Shown here: positions 39,487 to 40,032 of the stretch, one piece after another
Numbering within the stretch: the stretch's first letter is position 1
Layout of the letters: the number at the start of each line of letters is the position of its first letter
Source: Candidatus Hydrogenedentes bacterium ADurb.Bin170
Lineage (GTDB): Bacteria > Hydrogenedentota > Hydrogenedentia > Hydrogenedentales > CAITNO01
Direction: 5' to 3'
Assembly: GCA_002070275.1 (NCBI GenBank)
Contig: MWCY01000028.1
Span: 1 to 40,032 of the forward strand
DNA length: 40,032 nucleotides
The notes under the pieces: model-generated
What the model was told of the DNA's origin: nothing
Database searches by the model: none
What the model saw: only the letters and a program-made list of their open reading frames with translations
Position numbers and translations under genes: made by a program

Positions 39487-39596
39487 CCGGAGGGAACCCT
39501 AGGTTCTTCCCGGAGGAGCGGATAGCACTGGCTACGCAGCCCACCCCCTAATTTTTATCCCTACAGGAGTTTAATTTTGCAAAAATGCAAAAACTC
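39487..39596. other. Two further hairpins in the AT-richer element start
   Basis: A 12-base stem with one mismatch and two G-T wobbles and a three-base loop lies at 39487-39513. A TTTTGCA/TGCAAAA stem lies at 39575-39592 inside a GAGTTT...ACTC pairing ending at 39596. The stretch from 39361 to 39647 carries no gene I can support. Its density of stems is unusual compared with the rest of the window and could mean a structured RNA or recombination sites. Confidence 0.4.
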
Positions 39597-39647
39597 AAGT
39601 GCAAGAACTGTAAGTGAAAGTCCCCCCAAAAGCAGGAGCACTAGACT

Positions 39648-40032
39648 ATGACAGAGAAACAAAAAGCAGTGCACACTATCCCCTTCAAGCAGTGGCTTAA
39701 AGAACAGATCCCGGCGGGCATGTCTGATATTCAGCTGCCGTACATTGAGGAACATCTTCAGGGGAAAACATTCACTCGATCCTATTCCAGAAAAGAAGGT
39801 GAGGAGATACGGTACGTCTATGACATGACTCCAGTCGGCTATGTTCGGGCGTGGGTTCGCGAAGTGCACAAGGATAATAAAAGGCTTCTGGAGTATGGGC
39901 TTCAGGTTTGTGATGACTTTGAAAAAGGACTCCTTCAAGTTTACGATCTTCCCGGGAAACTGAGAGGCTACATTGAAGACTACATGGAAGAAGTGTGCAT
40001 CGAAGACTCCCCTTTAGATAATCCCGTCTGGT
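39648..40032 (+). CDS. Unknown protein, truncated by the window end
   Basis: Translation from the ATG at 39648 stays open for 128 codons to the end of the window. AGGAG lies nine bases upstream. The visible part starts MTEKQKAVHTIPFKQWLK and is rich in charged residues and aromatics, with no signal peptide or recognised motif. It is predicted cytoplasmic. It is the first gene past the tRNA fragment and so probably belongs to the integrated element. Its base composition is visibly more AT-rich than the phosphate operon. It does not show integrase motifs in the visible part. Confidence 0.65.
   Translation, partial: MTEKQKAVHTIPFKQWLKEQIPAGMSDIQLPYIEEHLQGKTFTRSYSRKEGEEIRYVYDMTPVGYVRAWVREVHKDNKRLLEYGLQVCDDFEKGLLQVYDLPGKLRGYIEDYMEEVCIEDSPLDNPVW

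Overview
The window looks like chromosomal DNA of a moderately GC-rich, Gram-negative-type bacterium. It combines a Tat-exported Gfo/Idh/MocA oxidoreductase, a hydrazine-synthase-alpha-like secreted haem protein, a five-bladed-propeller glycosidase-like protein, very large secreted Ig/beta-helix proteins with an LPxAG-type tail, a lipoprotein with a Glu/Gly-rich (EGE) linker and a bacillithiol glycosyltransferase. That mix suggests a lineage near Hydrogenedentota, Lentisphaerota or Planctomycetota. This is inference, since no marker gene fixes the phylum.

Layout. (1) 1-1.2 kb: two small heat-shock proteins on the minus strand, with a terminator and a textbook sigma-54 (-24/-12) promoter. A perfect palindrome lies upstream, where an enhancer site would be expected. 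(2) 1.5-5.5 kb: a secreted two-haem HzsA-like protein fused to a formylglycine-generating-enzyme-like domain. (3) 5.6-9.5 kb: a zinc-ribbon protein coupled to a short-chain dehydrogenase, a Tat-dependent oxidoreductase and a tRNA-dihydrouridine synthase. (4) 9.6-17.1 kb: two large surface proteins on the minus strand behind a leader with a terminator-like hairpin. (5) 17.5-24.1 kb: a stand-alone response regulator, an unknown exported protein, a glycosidase-like propeller and a large beta-propeller lipoprotein. (6) 24.1-29.1 kb: bshA, a glutaminyl cyclase lipoprotein, then an operon of acidic zinc-ribbon protein, hemE and a SurA/PpiC isomerase. (7) 29.3-34.3 kb: an M23 peptidase-tgt-yajC-secDF unit. 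(8) 34.4-39.2 kb: a compact pstS-pstC-pstA-pstB1-pstB2-phoU phosphate operon. (9) 39.3 kb to the end: a 3' fragment of tRNA-Arg(CCG) marking the edge of an integrated element that runs off the window.

The most striking signal is in the phosphate transporter. The two ATPase genes carry complementary defects. PstB1 has an altered Walker A and has lost the Q-loop Gln and switch His, but keeps LSGGQ. PstB2 has intact Walker A, Q-loop and switch His, but an LSPEQ signature. This is what an obligate heterodimer with one consensus and one degenerate ATP site would look like. The other leads are the haem/FGE fusion, the sigma-54 control of the hsp20 pair, the hairpin leader before the giant surface protein, and the tRNA-borne island.
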